DNA from: an uncultured Erysipelotrichaceae bacterium
Lineage (GTDB): Bacteria; Bacillota_I; Bacilli_A; RF39; UBA660
Length of the DNA stretch: 64,000 bases
Reading direction: 5' to 3'
Assembly: GCA_902780395.1 (NCBI GenBank)
Contig: CACZFH010000008.1
Location: 33,818 to 97,817, forward strand
Within the stretch, counting starts at the first letter, position 1, and every line of letters begins with the position of its first letter. Of the stretch, positions 55,339-64,000 are shown piece after piece. The notes beneath the pieces are model-generated. The model saw only the letters and a list, made by a program, of their open reading frames with translations. It ran no database searches and was not told the origin of the DNA. Made by a program: the position numbers and the translations under genes.

Positions 55339-56532
55339 ATGAAAGAAGAAAGAAAAAATAAAAAAGAAAATAGTAAAAGCGTAATAGTCGTTATATTACT
55401 TTCTATATTACTAATTGTAGTTGCCTTTGTAATAGCTTTAAACAATGTTGGTGTACTTAAATTAGATGATTTAAAAGTACCTACTAAAAAACAAAAAGCA
55501 GAATTAAACTATACTCAAACAACTAACACTAATAAAGACGGAATCTATATAACAGATGTCTCAGATATAGTAGAAGAAGTAATGCCTTCTATTGTTGCTA
55601 TCACAAGTAAAACATTAGTAAAGTCAGGTATGTTTGGTCCATTTAGTAATCAAGAACAATACTCCGAAGGAGCAGGTTCAGGAATAATTGTAAGTAAAAC
55701 AGATGATGAATTATTAATCCTAACCAATAATCACGTAGTAGAAGGTGCAGAAGAGCTATCTGTACAATTTGTAAATGAAAAAAGTGTAGATGCTACTATA
55801 AAAGGTACATCAGAAAGAAAAGATGTAGCTGTAATAGCTGTAAAGTTATCTAATCTTGATAATGAAACAATTGAATCTATTAAAATTGCTACTTTAGGAG
55901 ATAGTAAAGCATTAAAAGTAGGAAATGGAATTATCGCAATAGGTAATGCTCTTGGCTATGGTCAATCTGTAACAACAGGAGTAGTAAGTGCCATAAATAG
56001 AGAAGTAACAATTGACAATAATACAACTAGAATGATCCAAATTGATGCTGCAATTAATGGAGGAAATAGTGGAGGAGCTCTTTTAAATAGTAGTGGAGAA
56101 GTAGTAGGAATTAACTCAGCTAAGTATTCTTCAGCAGCTATTTCATCATCTGCTAGTATTGAAGGAATGGGCTTTGCAATTCCAATTTCTGATGTAAAAG
56201 ATTTAATAACTTCATTAATGAATGGTGAAGAAGATAAAAGTGATGGAACCATAGGAGTAGAAGGATATATGATTACACAAGATATAAGTGAATCTTATGG
56301 TATGCCAATTGGCTTCTACATTTCAAAAATAATAGAAAATAGTGGAGCCGATAAAGCCGGTTTAGAAATAGGAAATATTATCACAGGTATAGATGGAGAA
56401 AAAGTAGGGAACTTTAACGATTTAAGAGATGTAATTTATAGTAAGAAAAAAGGCGACAAAGTAAAACTAACCATCAGTTATCCAAGTGGAAGAAGTTATA
56501 AAGAAAAAGAAGTAGAAGTAACTTTATCATAA
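55339..56532 (+). CDS. HtrA/DegP-type membrane-anchored serine protease
   Basis: A quality-control protease at the outer membrane face. It has 397 residues with one N-terminal membrane helix (about 14-34). The trypsin-like domain has His in LTNNHVVEG, Asp in RKDVAVIAV and Ser in INGGNSGGALLNS. One PDZ domain (about 290-395) has ISKIIENSGADKAGLEIGNIITGIDGEKV. GAGGTGAAAAA precedes the ATG. It is monocistronic, with a terminator after it. Its neighbours, the zinc-ribbon and TPM genes, also act at the envelope. Confidence 0.95.
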   Translation: MKEERKNKKENSKSVIVVILLSILLIVVAFVIALNNVGVLKLDDLKVPTKKQKAELNYTQTTNTNKDGIYITDVSDIVEEVMPSIVAITSKTLVKSGMFGPFSNQEQYSEGAGSGIIVSKTDDELLILTNNHVVEGAEELSVQFVNEKSVDATIKGTSERKDVAVIAVKLSNLDNETIESIKIATLGDSKALKVGNGIIAIGNALGYGQSVTTGVVSAINREVTIDNNTTRMIQIDAAINGGNSGGALLNSSGEVVGINSAKYSSAAISSSASIEGMGFAIPISDVKDLITSLMNGEEDKSDGTIGVEGYMITQDISESYGMPIGFYISKIIENSGADKAGLEIGNIITGIDGEKVGNFNDLRDVIYSKKKGDKVKLTISYPSGRSYKEKEVEVTLS

Positions 56533-56558
56533 AAAGAATCAAATGATTCTTTTTTTTT
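56533..56558 (+). terminator. Terminator after the HtrA gene
   Basis: AAAGAATC/GATTCTTT with a 4-base loop followed by a T tract. Confidence 0.88.
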
Positions 56559-56608
56559 AAAATAAAATGCTATATAATATAATCATTATTTTTAAAGGAG
56601 AAATATCT

Positions 56609-57454
56609 ATGTCAAGAATAAATATTGATAGTTTAGTAGAAACTAGCCGAATTAATCAAAATAAGCAAGAAGTAGCAAGAATGAAATATCTTTTCAGAAC
56701 TAAAGGATTAATACCAATTGTAGAAGACAATAAATTATCTATTTACAAAGTAACAGCAAATAGCAATCTATCTAAACTAATAGAGGAATATAAAAATAAT
56801 ATGATGGATAAATATGATGAAGTATTACAATATGACAAGTATGAAAAGGAATATAAAAAAGCCGAGTACTATAACTTACCTTTTTATACAGATATGCTGA
56901 GTCATAGACAGTCTACCCCTGAAGAGTTATTTAAATATTTTAATATGGATAAATGTGAGAACGAAAAGGAATCACTTCAAGATAAGGTAAGAGATTATGT
57001 CACATGTACATTCAAGAGAGATTCAAAATTAGCAAAAATAATCAAACATATAGGCTATGAACAAATGGATTTAGATTACATAGCTTCAATTGTTTATGAA
57101 TTTCTTTACTCAATAAAGATAGATTTCGCCACTGGTGCAAGCATTCTTGCAGGAACTAGAATAGATTTAGAAAAAATGCCATTCACCAATAAAGAAAAAG
57201 AATTATCTGAGGATGAAAAAATGTCAACAATTATAAAAATAATTTCTGCTTTTGATATAGAATGTGTATATATAGAGGAACTAAATAGAATATCTGATTT
57301 TCTACTAGGTTGTATTTTTGGGGAGATTAGTAGGGAAGATGCTATCAACTTTTCTGAACATAATTATGATATATTAAACAATAGTGAATTTTCACCAATA
57401 TATAGAAAAATTAAATCTTTAAACCAAAAACAATTAATAAAAGATAAAAATTAA
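56609..57454 (+). CDS. Hypothetical cytoplasmic protein
   Basis: I do not recognise this 281-residue protein. It has no signal peptide or membrane segment and is helical and charged, with SRINIDSLVETSRINQNKQEVARMKYLFRTKGLIPIVEDN at the start and a mid region with KDSTLA-like helices. The ATG at 56609 follows AAAGGAG; a longer reading lacks a site. A TATAAT at 56573-56578 may be its -10 box. It is the last gene before the tRNA and mobile element and appears to belong to the host chromosome. Confidence 0.65.
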   Translation: MSRINIDSLVETSRINQNKQEVARMKYLFRTKGLIPIVEDNKLSIYKVTANSNLSKLIEEYKNNMMDKYDEVLQYDKYEKEYKKAEYYNLPFYTDMLSHRQSTPEELFKYFNMDKCENEKESLQDKVRDYVTCTFKRDSKLAKIIKHIGYEQMDLDYIASIVYEFLYSIKIDFATGASILAGTRIDLEKMPFTNKEKELSEDEKMSTIIKIISAFDIECVYIEELNRISDFLLGCIFGEISREDAINFSEHNYDILNNSEFSPIYRKIKSLNQKQLIKDKN

Positions 57455-57505
57455 TTATAAACTAGGATTTTTTCACTTGATAATCACAAAATAATAAGAA
57501 AAAGA

Positions 57506-57533
57506 TTGACAACAAGGAAAAATATAGTATAAT
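57506..57533 (+). promoter_or_regulatory. Promoter of the tRNA-Gly unit
   Basis: A perfect TTGACA, a 16-base spacer and a perfect TATAAT. Confidence 0.9.
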
Positions 57534-57538
57534 TAAAT

Positions 57539-57599
57539 ATGTCTACAGATTTTAGTCGACTCAGTATTCGGAAACATTAACTGAGGCGATTAAAGACAT
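57539..57599 (+). ncRNA. Long hairpin in the 5' leader of the tRNA-Gly transcript
   Basis: ATGTC pairs with GACAT (57539-57543 with 57595-57599), TTTAGTCG with CGATTAAA (57551-57558 with 57587-57594), and CTCAGT with ACTGAG (57560-57565 with 57580-57585). It begins at about the predicted transcription start and ends 2 bases before the tRNA. Such a structured leader is unusual for a tRNA. Confidence 0.6.
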
Positions 57600-57601
57600 A
57601 T

Positions 57602-57675
57602 GCGGATGTAGTTTAATGGTAGAACCCCAGCCTTCCAAGCTGACTACGGGAGTTCGATTCTCCTCATCCGCTCCA
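57602..57675 (+). tRNA. tRNA-Gly (anticodon TCC)
   Basis: A complete cloverleaf: a perfect acceptor stem GCGGATG/CATCCGC, D arm GTTTAATGGTAGAAC, anticodon loop CTTCCAA with TCC at 57634-57636, TpsiC loop TTCGATT and an encoded CCA. One C-A mismatch sits at the top of the anticodon stem. Its 3' end (CGCTCCATT) recurs at 63512-63520, the likely far end of an inserted element. Confidence 0.96.
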
Positions 57676-57687
57676 TTGAGGAATCTG

Positions 57688-57705
57688 CTCGGAACAATTA
57701 CCGAG
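57688..57705 (+). ncRNA. Small hairpin after the tRNA
   Basis: CTCGG/CCGAG with loop AACAATTA lies between the tRNA and the terminator. Its loop resembles part of the hairpin loop before the tRNA (CGGAAACATTA). Confidence 0.4.
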
Positions 57706-57715
57706 TTTGATATAT

Positions 57716-57741
57716 AAATCTATCGAAAGATAGATTTTTTT
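57716..57741 (+). terminator. Terminator of the tRNA unit
   Basis: A 9-bp stem AAATCTATC/GATAGATTT with a GAAA tetraloop and a T run. The next small gene lies 43 bases downstream, so it is read only if transcripts pass this point. Confidence 0.9.
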
Positions 57742-57756
57742 GTGTTTATAAATCAT

Positions 57757-57777
57757 CCATCCAAAAAGAAAGGATGG
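57757..57777 (+). promoter_or_regulatory. Hairpin covering the ribosome binding site of the left-end small gene
   Basis: CCATCC (57757-57762) pairs with GGATGG (57772-57777), which holds most of the binding site AAAGGATGG. Translation may be held back until the hairpin opens. Confidence 0.45.
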
Positions 57778-57783
57778 TGAATT

Positions 57784-58056
57784 ATGTTAAAAGTTATAAC
57801 TAAAGAAATACCTATTGATGAGGAACTTAAAACAAGAATCCAGTTTATTTGCGATTTTTGTAATACTACGCCTACGTTTATTAATGGTTCTATTCGTAAA
57901 GTTGAGAAAACAAATATCAATTATATAGAACCAAATAAAATAATCATCAAAGGTACAACATTTCTAGCTTTTAATCATGGTAGAGATGTTTATGTTGAGA
58001 ATTTACAAAAACATATTAATATTAGTGATTTACAAGAGTTTATTAAAAATCTATAA
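57784..58056 (+). CDS. Small protein of an unrecognised family, left end of the element
   Basis: This 90-residue protein has no signal peptide or membrane segment. The core FINGSIRKVEKTNINYIEPNKIII is followed by beta-type strands and a helical end SDLQEFIKNL. The protein at 63631-63942 shares the pattern NG(S/A)(I/V)(R/K)...TN(I/V)..(Y/F)I(E/K)P..II and the helical end, so the two are distant relatives. No function is known to me; an excision or regulation role is only one option. Its binding site lies in a hairpin after the tRNA terminator, pointing to tight control. Confidence 0.7.
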   Translation: MLKVITKEIPIDEELKTRIQFICDFCNTTPTFINGSIRKVEKTNINYIEPNKIIIKGTTFLAFNHGRDVYVENLQKHINISDLQEFIKNL

Positions 58057-58059
58057 CTA

Positions 58060-58087
58060 TTGACATTATTTTCAAAAGTGATATTAT
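58060..58087 (+). promoter_or_regulatory. Promoter of the serine recombinase
   Basis: A perfect TTGACA, a 16-base spacer and TATTAT. It starts 4 bases after the preceding small gene ends. Confidence 0.75.
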
Positions 58088-58111
58088 ATATAACCAATGA
58101 AAGATTATATT

Positions 58112-60110
<1,999 letters not shown>

Positions 60111-60203
60111 AATGCGTGCACGTTTTGTTACGAAGTAATGAAAGTGGCGATAGCATTTTTACAAAAGAAAATGTTTTATGAAGATAAAATATTTTCATCA
60201 ATA

Positions 60204-60254
60204 CAATACGAAGTTTTGAAAGTATGTAGTACATAGTTTCATTACAAAGTATTG
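60204..60254. repeat. Imperfect 51-bp palindrome in the oriT region
   Basis: CAATAC and GTATTG mark the ends. The two 25-base arms match at 19 positions around a central GTAC-type core. It lies 36 bases before the oriT hairpin. Confidence 0.7.
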
Positions 60255-60265
60255 CATAAAGGATT

Positions 60266-60283
60266 CTAAGGATTTTTCCTTAG
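60266..60283. repeat. Hairpin next to oriT
   Basis: CTAAGGA/TCCTTAG with a TTTT loop (7-bp stem), six bases before the main oriT inverted repeat. It may help form the oriT structure or act as a terminator of the recombinase transcript, although no T tract follows. Confidence 0.6.
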
Positions 60284-60289
60284 CCCACT

Positions 60290-60335
60290 GATATCTTGTT
60301 AGCATGACAAGATATCTAGGGGGTTATACATTTTG
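60290..60335 (+). other. MobV-type origin of transfer (oriT)
   Basis: A perfect 10-bp inverted repeat GATATCTTGT/ACAAGATATC (60290-60299 with 60307-60316) is followed by TAGGGGGTTATACA. This fits the pMV158-type plan of hairpin plus nick site TAGTGTG/TTATAC. The predicted nick is between 60323 and 60324. The relaxase gene starts 30 bases on, as is usual. Confidence 0.85.
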
Positions 60336-60365
60336 ACAAGCCAAAATTGAGCCATAAGAAAGGAG

Positions 60366-61733
60366 ATGATTATTATAAGTGAACTTCCATATTCTCTACA
60401 TTTGGGAAGTAATAAAAATAGGAAAAATAGTGTTAGAAGTTCTGCTAAAAATAATTTAAGTGGAACAACTTCAATGACTAATAACGGAATACAAAATGCT
60501 AAAACATTATCAAAATGTGATAAGCATAATTATAGAAAATATGACAACGAACAAGAACAAATTGTAATTGTTAAAGGTACTACTTCCCTTTACAAAGATG
60601 TAGAAGATTTTTATAAAACTGAATTTGATGAAGCAAGATTAGAATACAATAATAAACAAACAAGAGAAGATAGAAAAATCGATGACTACTTCAAAAAAGT
60701 AAGTGATAATTCTAAAAGCGATTTAGCTTGTGAGATTATTATTGAACTTGGAGATAAGAAATTTTGGGATACAAAAGATTTAAATTATAAACATAAAATG
60801 ACCAATGTTTATTCAAAACAAGTTGATGATTTAGAATTGTTAATGCCAAACTTTAAAGTATGTAGTGCTATTATTCATTATGATGAAACAAGTCCTCATA
60901 TGCATATTGTAGGTGTTCCAATAAAATATAATTGTAAAACTGGTATGAGTAAACAAGTTGGTAAAACTGATGTATTTACTAGAACTTCTTTAATGCAATT
61001 ACAAGATAAAATGAGAACTTTATGTATTGAAGAATACAACAAAGAATATAAACTAGATGCTACTTTAAAACAAAAAATGAAAGGTAGAAATAGAGATATC
61101 AATGTAGCTGATATGACTAACTATCAAGAAACAAAAGAACTAATTGAAAAACATCAAAAAGAAATAGATTCAATAAGTAATAACTCATTAGAGTTGAAAA
61201 CTAATTCTAATAATATAAAAGAAGAAATAAATAAACTAAAAAAAGTTCCTTTAAGAGATGATTTGTTTATCATTTCAAAAGAACAAAAAAACAAATTAGA
61301 AGATTATATTGATAAAGTTGATAAAACAACTGATGAGTATAGAGATGTTAAAGAATTATCAACAAACTTAAATATTATTACTAAACAAGCTAGACAGAAT
61401 TCTAGAAGAATTAAAAACTTAAAAGAAAGTAATGATGCATTACAATTAAGAGTAGATACTTTAAGTGAAAAAGTAGAAACACAAGAAAAACAAATTGATG
61501 AATACAGAAAAGATAATTTTAATTTAAAATTTCAACTTCAAGAACTACAACAATTATTTGAAAAACTAATTAATTTCTTAAAAAGAATGTTCCATAGAAA
61601 AGATAAAGAAAATATTTATGCTGAAGTTGTTGATGATATGTATAAATATCAAATCATTAGTGAAAAAACTTTTGATAGAATTACAGGTTGGGACAATGAA
61701 AAAAGCAAAGAAAAAGATGATTTTGAGTTATAA
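60366..61733 (+). CDS. MobV (Mob_Pre) family relaxase
   Basis: It nicks oriT and leads the strand in conjugative transfer with a helper. The 455 residues have the N-terminal KCDKHNYRKYDNE segment and the metal motif HYDETSPHMHIVGVP, the HxDxxxPHxH signature of MobV. SKQVGKTDVFTRTSLMQLQDKMRTLC and a long coiled coil (about 255-405) follow. The ATG at 60366 sits directly after AAAGGAG, closer than normal; a rare ATT start at 60372 would have ideal spacing. The ending overlaps a bidirectional terminator. Confidence 0.95.
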   Translation: MIIISELPYSLHLGSNKNRKNSVRSSAKNNLSGTTSMTNNGIQNAKTLSKCDKHNYRKYDNEQEQIVIVKGTTSLYKDVEDFYKTEFDEARLEYNNKQTREDRKIDDYFKKVSDNSKSDLACEIIIELGDKKFWDTKDLNYKHKMTNVYSKQVDDLELLMPNFKVCSAIIHYDETSPHMHIVGVPIKYNCKTGMSKQVGKTDVFTRTSLMQLQDKMRTLCIEEYNKEYKLDATLKQKMKGRNRDINVADMTNYQETKELIEKHQKEIDSISNNSLELKTNSNNIKEEINKLKKVPLRDDLFIISKEQKNKLEDYIDKVDKTTDEYRDVKELSTNLNIITKQARQNSRRIKNLKESNDALQLRVDTLSEKVETQEKQIDEYRKDNFNLKFQLQELQQLFEKLINFLKRMFHRKDKENIYAEVVDDMYKYQIISEKTFDRITGWDNEKSKEKDDFEL

Positions 61734-61752
61734 CTCAAATCATCTTTATTTA
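61713..61752. terminator. Bidirectional terminator between the relaxase and cargo genes
   Basis: An 18-base arm pairs with a 17-base arm (61713-61730 with 61731-61747), with one bulge. It covers the relaxase stop, with A and T tracts at the two sides. Confidence 0.85.
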
Positions 61753-63347
61753 TTAAAATTATATTTATATTTGTGTATTGATAATTGTTTAAGAGATTTA
61801 TCATAATACATTGAATATATTTCATATTCTCCTGATTCATTTGGGATTGTATTATATTCATTAGTAGTTTTGTTATATATTGAATAATAAACATTATCAC
61901 TAGATCTAAATTGTGTTGGCAATAATATTTTAAGTTCTGATTTTAGTTTTGTACTTAAAATCCAATTATTACTTTTCTCAATACTATTTTCTAATTTGCT
62001 TACATCTTCTTTATCATAATATGCATTTATAATTGCATATTCAGTTTTATCATCATCAAAATATGTTTCCCAATTTTGAATCTCTAATTCTCCATTACTT
62101 GGAATACTTGCATCTATGTATTGTTTATAATCATTTATTTTACTATAATCTTCTGAAAAAGTTGGAAACAAACTAAATGAACCATATACTAATAATAAGA
62201 ATCCTATTATAAATCCAGCAACAATATTTTTAGTACATTTGATTCCTTTTCCTTTAAATATAAATCCTAATACAATTGAAGCAATTGGAATTGGTAGCCA
62301 ACACCAGAATACCCAAGTGTTTTTAGTAAAGTTAAATCCATGTTGTGGGTTTATTTCATTTATTAATGATACAGACCATAAAGCTCCCCATAAACAACAT
62401 AATGTAGCAATGAATAGTATTATCATAAGAGTACTTATTAAGTTAGTATTAATAGGCTTTTTAACACCTTTATAACTAGAAGTATCTCCAAGATTATTTT
62501 CTAAGTTTTCAAATTTACTTCTTATAAAATTTATTAATTCTAAGTCACAACTATTTTTTTGAATAATAATTATTTTATTCATTTTCTTATTTTTTAAATA
62601 GAAATGTGTATCATTTTCTATACATCTATCAATATCTTCATAATTCATTTTATATGTAGTAGTCTCGCCTTGTCTAATAAAATAATCTTCATAAAACTCT
62701 GTGTGTATTTCACCATCAAGGCCACCTCTTTTTTTAGTAGCATTAAAAGATTTTTCGGCGAAGTGTTCCAATCTAACTTTATATATAATCATTATGTATG
62801 CTTGATAACAAATAAAGAATACTAATGGTGCAATAAAATTTCTAGCAATAATTGCAACAACTGATGTAAATACTAGATTAAGAATTGTACCCCAAATAAC
62901 AAATGCCCAATATATTTGTGGAAAATACTTTGCTGATTTTTTATATTCGTAAGCATTTAATATACTTTCACATTCGTATAAACATTTACTATTTTTCTTT
63001 TTCTTTGTATCCTTTTTTTCTTCTGTTTTAATCTCTTCGGGCTTAACAACAATTTTATCATCAGGTTTTGTTATATATTGAACTTCTTTAACTATCTTTG
63101 TCTTTGGTTTGCTTTTTTTAACTTCATTAACAATTAAAGTAATTATAAAAGAAACTATAAGCCAAACAGCTACAACAATAAATGTTTCTTGTAATAATTC
63201 GGGCCAAGTGGTGATAGATCCATCATCGTTGGGTATATCTTTTACCCATATTTCTAATAATGTCCAACAAACTGAAGGAATTAAAAATAGTTTTAGAAAG
63301 AAGCTACTTAAAAAAATGTTTTCTTTCTTTTCTTTTTCTTTACTCAA
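61746..63347 (-). CDS. Polytopic membrane protein with YcxB-like domain (element cargo)
   Basis: The 533 residues have about eight membrane segments in pairs (about 10-30, 57-75, 145-170, 175-195, 310-335, 350-375, 385-405). The inner soluble part (about 215-285) has EIHTEFYEDYFIRQGETTTYKMNYEDIDRCIENDTHFYLKNKKMNKIIIIQK, a YcxB-like pattern. A long Lys/Glu linker (about 78-115) and an outer C-terminal domain of 125 residues complete it. Function unknown; defence or exclusion roles are possible for cargo genes but not shown. It starts at TTG (63347) with GAGGTG upstream. It is the only minus-strand gene of the element. Confidence 0.8.
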   Translation of the reverse strand: MSKEKEKKENIFLSSFFLKLFLIPSVCWTLLEIWVKDIPNDDGSITTWPELLQETFIVVAVWLIVSFIITLIVNEVKKSKPKTKIVKEVQYITKPDDKIVVKPEEIKTEEKKDTKKKKNSKCLYECESILNAYEYKKSAKYFPQIYWAFVIWGTILNLVFTSVVAIIARNFIAPLVFFICYQAYIMIIYKVRLEHFAEKSFNATKKRGGLDGEIHTEFYEDYFIRQGETTTYKMNYEDIDRCIENDTHFYLKNKKMNKIIIIQKNSCDLELINFIRSKFENLENNLGDTSSYKGVKKPINTNLISTLMIILFIATLCCLWGALWSVSLINEINPQHGFNFTKNTWVFWCWLPIPIASIVLGFIFKGKGIKCTKNIVAGFIIGFLLLVYGSFSLFPTFSEDYSKINDYKQYIDASIPSNGELEIQNWETYFDDDKTEYAIINAYYDKEDVSKLENSIEKSNNWILSTKLKSELKILLPTQFRSSDNVYYSIYNKTTNEYNTIPNESGEYEIYSMYYDKSLKQLSIHKYKYNFNK

Positions 63348-63391
63348 AATAACACCTCACTAACAAATTAATAATTCTATCTAATATTAAT

Positions 63392-63404
63392 TATACCACA
63401 ACTG
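63392..63404. promoter_or_regulatory. Palindromic operator candidate in the divergent gap
   Basis: ACAACTGTTGT is an 11-base perfect palindrome, with a third TTGT half-site 5 bases on. It lies between the promoters of the cargo gene (TATAAT on the minus strand near 63385) and the right-end RNA. Confidence 0.4.
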
Positions 63405-63416
63405 TTGTAAAGTTGT

Positions 63417-63444
63417 TTGCACCTAAATAAAAATGTGTTATAAT
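63417..63444 (+). promoter_or_regulatory. Promoter of the right-end leader RNA
   Basis: TTGCAC, a 16-base spacer and TATAAT predict a start near 63451. Confidence 0.8.
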
Positions 63445-63450
63445 GTTTAT

Positions 63451-63564
63451 AGCAATGGATGATTTATATATCATCCTCAAGTGAGAAAGAGTTGTGTAAT
63501 CACTCAACTATCGCTCCATTTGAAAACAGGTTACGGTACAATGTATCGTAACTTTTTATTTTTC
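63451..63564 (+). ncRNA. Structured leader RNA with possible H-type pseudoknot and terminator
   Basis: GGATGAT/ATCATCC forms a hairpin (63457-63463 with 63470-63476). AGTGA (63480-63484) pairs with TCACT (63500-63504) and AGTTG (63490-63494) with CAACT (63505-63509). The order a-b-a'-b' gives an H-type pseudoknot with adjoining stems. CGCTCCATT follows, then a terminator. It is unassigned. Confidence 0.55.
63530..63564 (+). terminator. Terminator of the right-end leader RNA
   Basis: GTTACG/CGTAAC (63530-63535 with 63547-63552) followed by TTTTTATTTTT. It lies 66 bases before the next gene. Confidence 0.75.
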
Positions 63565-63630
63565 CACGTAGTTATGCTTGGAAAACCTTATAGATAAAAG
63601 TTCTTCTTGGAGAAAGGAGGACTTTTTTTG

Positions 63631-63942
63631 ATGCTTAATTTCACATTAGAGGAAAGAATTAAACCAGATGAAGAAATACTCGAGTTATTATCAAAAACTC
63701 AGTATAAGGTCGTAAATGGGGCTGTAAAAACGCTTGATGGGACTAATGTTAAATTTATAAAGCCGGTAGAATACATCATTACAAAGCCATTTAAACTTAC
63801 GATTCTTGAATATAAGGTTGTTGAAATTAATAATAAACCTTTTATTATTGAAGATGAAAACAAGAAATACTCATTGAAAGAAATAAAGAATATTTTAAAC
63901 CAGTGTCAAATTTTTTTGAAAATGTCAGTTAAATCATTTTGA
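63631..63942 (+). CDS. Small protein related to the left-end small protein, 3' end possibly replaced
   Basis: The 103 residues contain VVNGAVKTLDGTNVKFIKPVEYIITKPFKL and end with SLKEIKNILNQ plus a short odd tail. The core and helical end resemble the protein at 57784-58056. The ATG at 63631 is chosen because AAAGGAGG precedes it; an earlier in-frame TTG has no site. The last 12 residues are coded by the repeats that look like an IS end, so the natural C-terminus may have been lost. Function unknown. Confidence 0.65.
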   Translation: MLNFTLEERIKPDEEILELLSKTQYKVVNGAVKTLDGTNVKFIKPVEYIITKPFKLTILEYKVVEINNKPFIIEDENKKYSLKEIKNILNQCQIFLKMSVKSF

Positions 63943-63954
63943 GAAAATGTCAGT
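63904..63954. repeat. Repeats resembling an IS21-family end
   Basis: TGTCA occurs at 63904, 63923 and 63948. The 12-base GAAAATGTCAGT is exact at 63918-63929 and 63943-63954, 25 bases apart. Several short direct repeats near a TG-starting border fit IS21-type ends. The element itself would be outside the window. Confidence 0.4.
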
Positions 63955-63970
63955 AGAGTATTTTTTAGAT

Positions 63971-64000
63971 AACATCAAAAGGAGTTTCTTTTGATGTTTT
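63971..64000. terminator. Hairpin at the right edge
   Basis: An 11-bp perfect stem AACATCAAAAG/CTTTTGATGTT with a 6-base loop ends in T at the window edge. It could be a terminator for the small gene or an inner part of the next element. Confidence 0.6.

Noticed and set aside
63451..63520. A second tRNA ending in CGCTCCA
   Set aside because: There is no TpsiC loop, no anticodon arm and no matching acceptor stem; a structured leader fits better.

Overview
The window is AT-rich DNA from a walled, low-GC Bacillota. TGA, TAA and TAG all act as stops, ribosome binding sites are strong AGGAGG-type, and promoters have near-consensus -35/-10 boxes. Wall enzymes of several classes are present (LCP ligase, GH73 and GH25 hydrolases, a FemAB-type transferase, PASTA proteins), so this is not a wall-less mollicute. 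The style fits an uncultured gut Bacilli lineage (Erysipelotrichales/RF39-like); that placement is an inference from gene style, not a measured result.

Layout. 1-10.8 kb: the end of an LTA-synthase-like gene and a small membrane protein, an LCP protein with a PASTA tail, a large secreted GH73 glucosaminidase behind a perfect WalR-type box, an M29 aminopeptidase behind a structured terminator leader, and a six-PASTA membrane protein. 10.9-35.2 kb: a surface-glycan locus with a ligase/polymerase-GT4 fusion, several GT2, GT4 and GT32 transferases, a pyruvyl transferase, a TagGH-type ABC exporter, an O-acyltransferase, a GtrB-like transferase overlapping a membrane protein that ends in a GtrA domain, and an SGNH esterase. 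Two secreted wall-binding repeat proteins sit inside it, one with a C39 peptidase domain and one with a GH25 lysozyme domain. The second is split by an exact 58-bp tandem duplication. 35.2-57.5 kb: mostly housekeeping (lipid kinase, FemAB, uracil permease and upp, a second GH25, YlmH-like S4 protein, a degenerate P1B-type ATPase, mnmA, gpmI, M48 protease, TsaC, zinc-ribbon, TPM, HtrA), with some unusual membrane proteins.

57.5-63.6 kb: a tRNA-Gly(TCC) gene followed by an apparent integrative mobilizable element. It carries a large serine recombinase behind a terminator leader, a MobV-type oriT and relaxase, and a YcxB-domain membrane cargo gene. Two small proteins of one unrecognised family stand at its two ends, each behind an RNA-and-terminator leader. 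A 9-bp repeat of the tRNA 3' end recurs near the right end, which suggests either att sites or tandem accretion of related elements. The last 100 bases carry repeats resembling an IS21-type end.

The most interesting items are the 58-bp duplication that switches the lysozyme frame, the tRNA-linked small-gene pair with its pseudoknot-like leader RNA, the unassigned three-hairpin leader at 7.4 kb, the metal ATPase without metal-binding cysteines, and a pilin-like membrane domain fused to a propeller-like domain.
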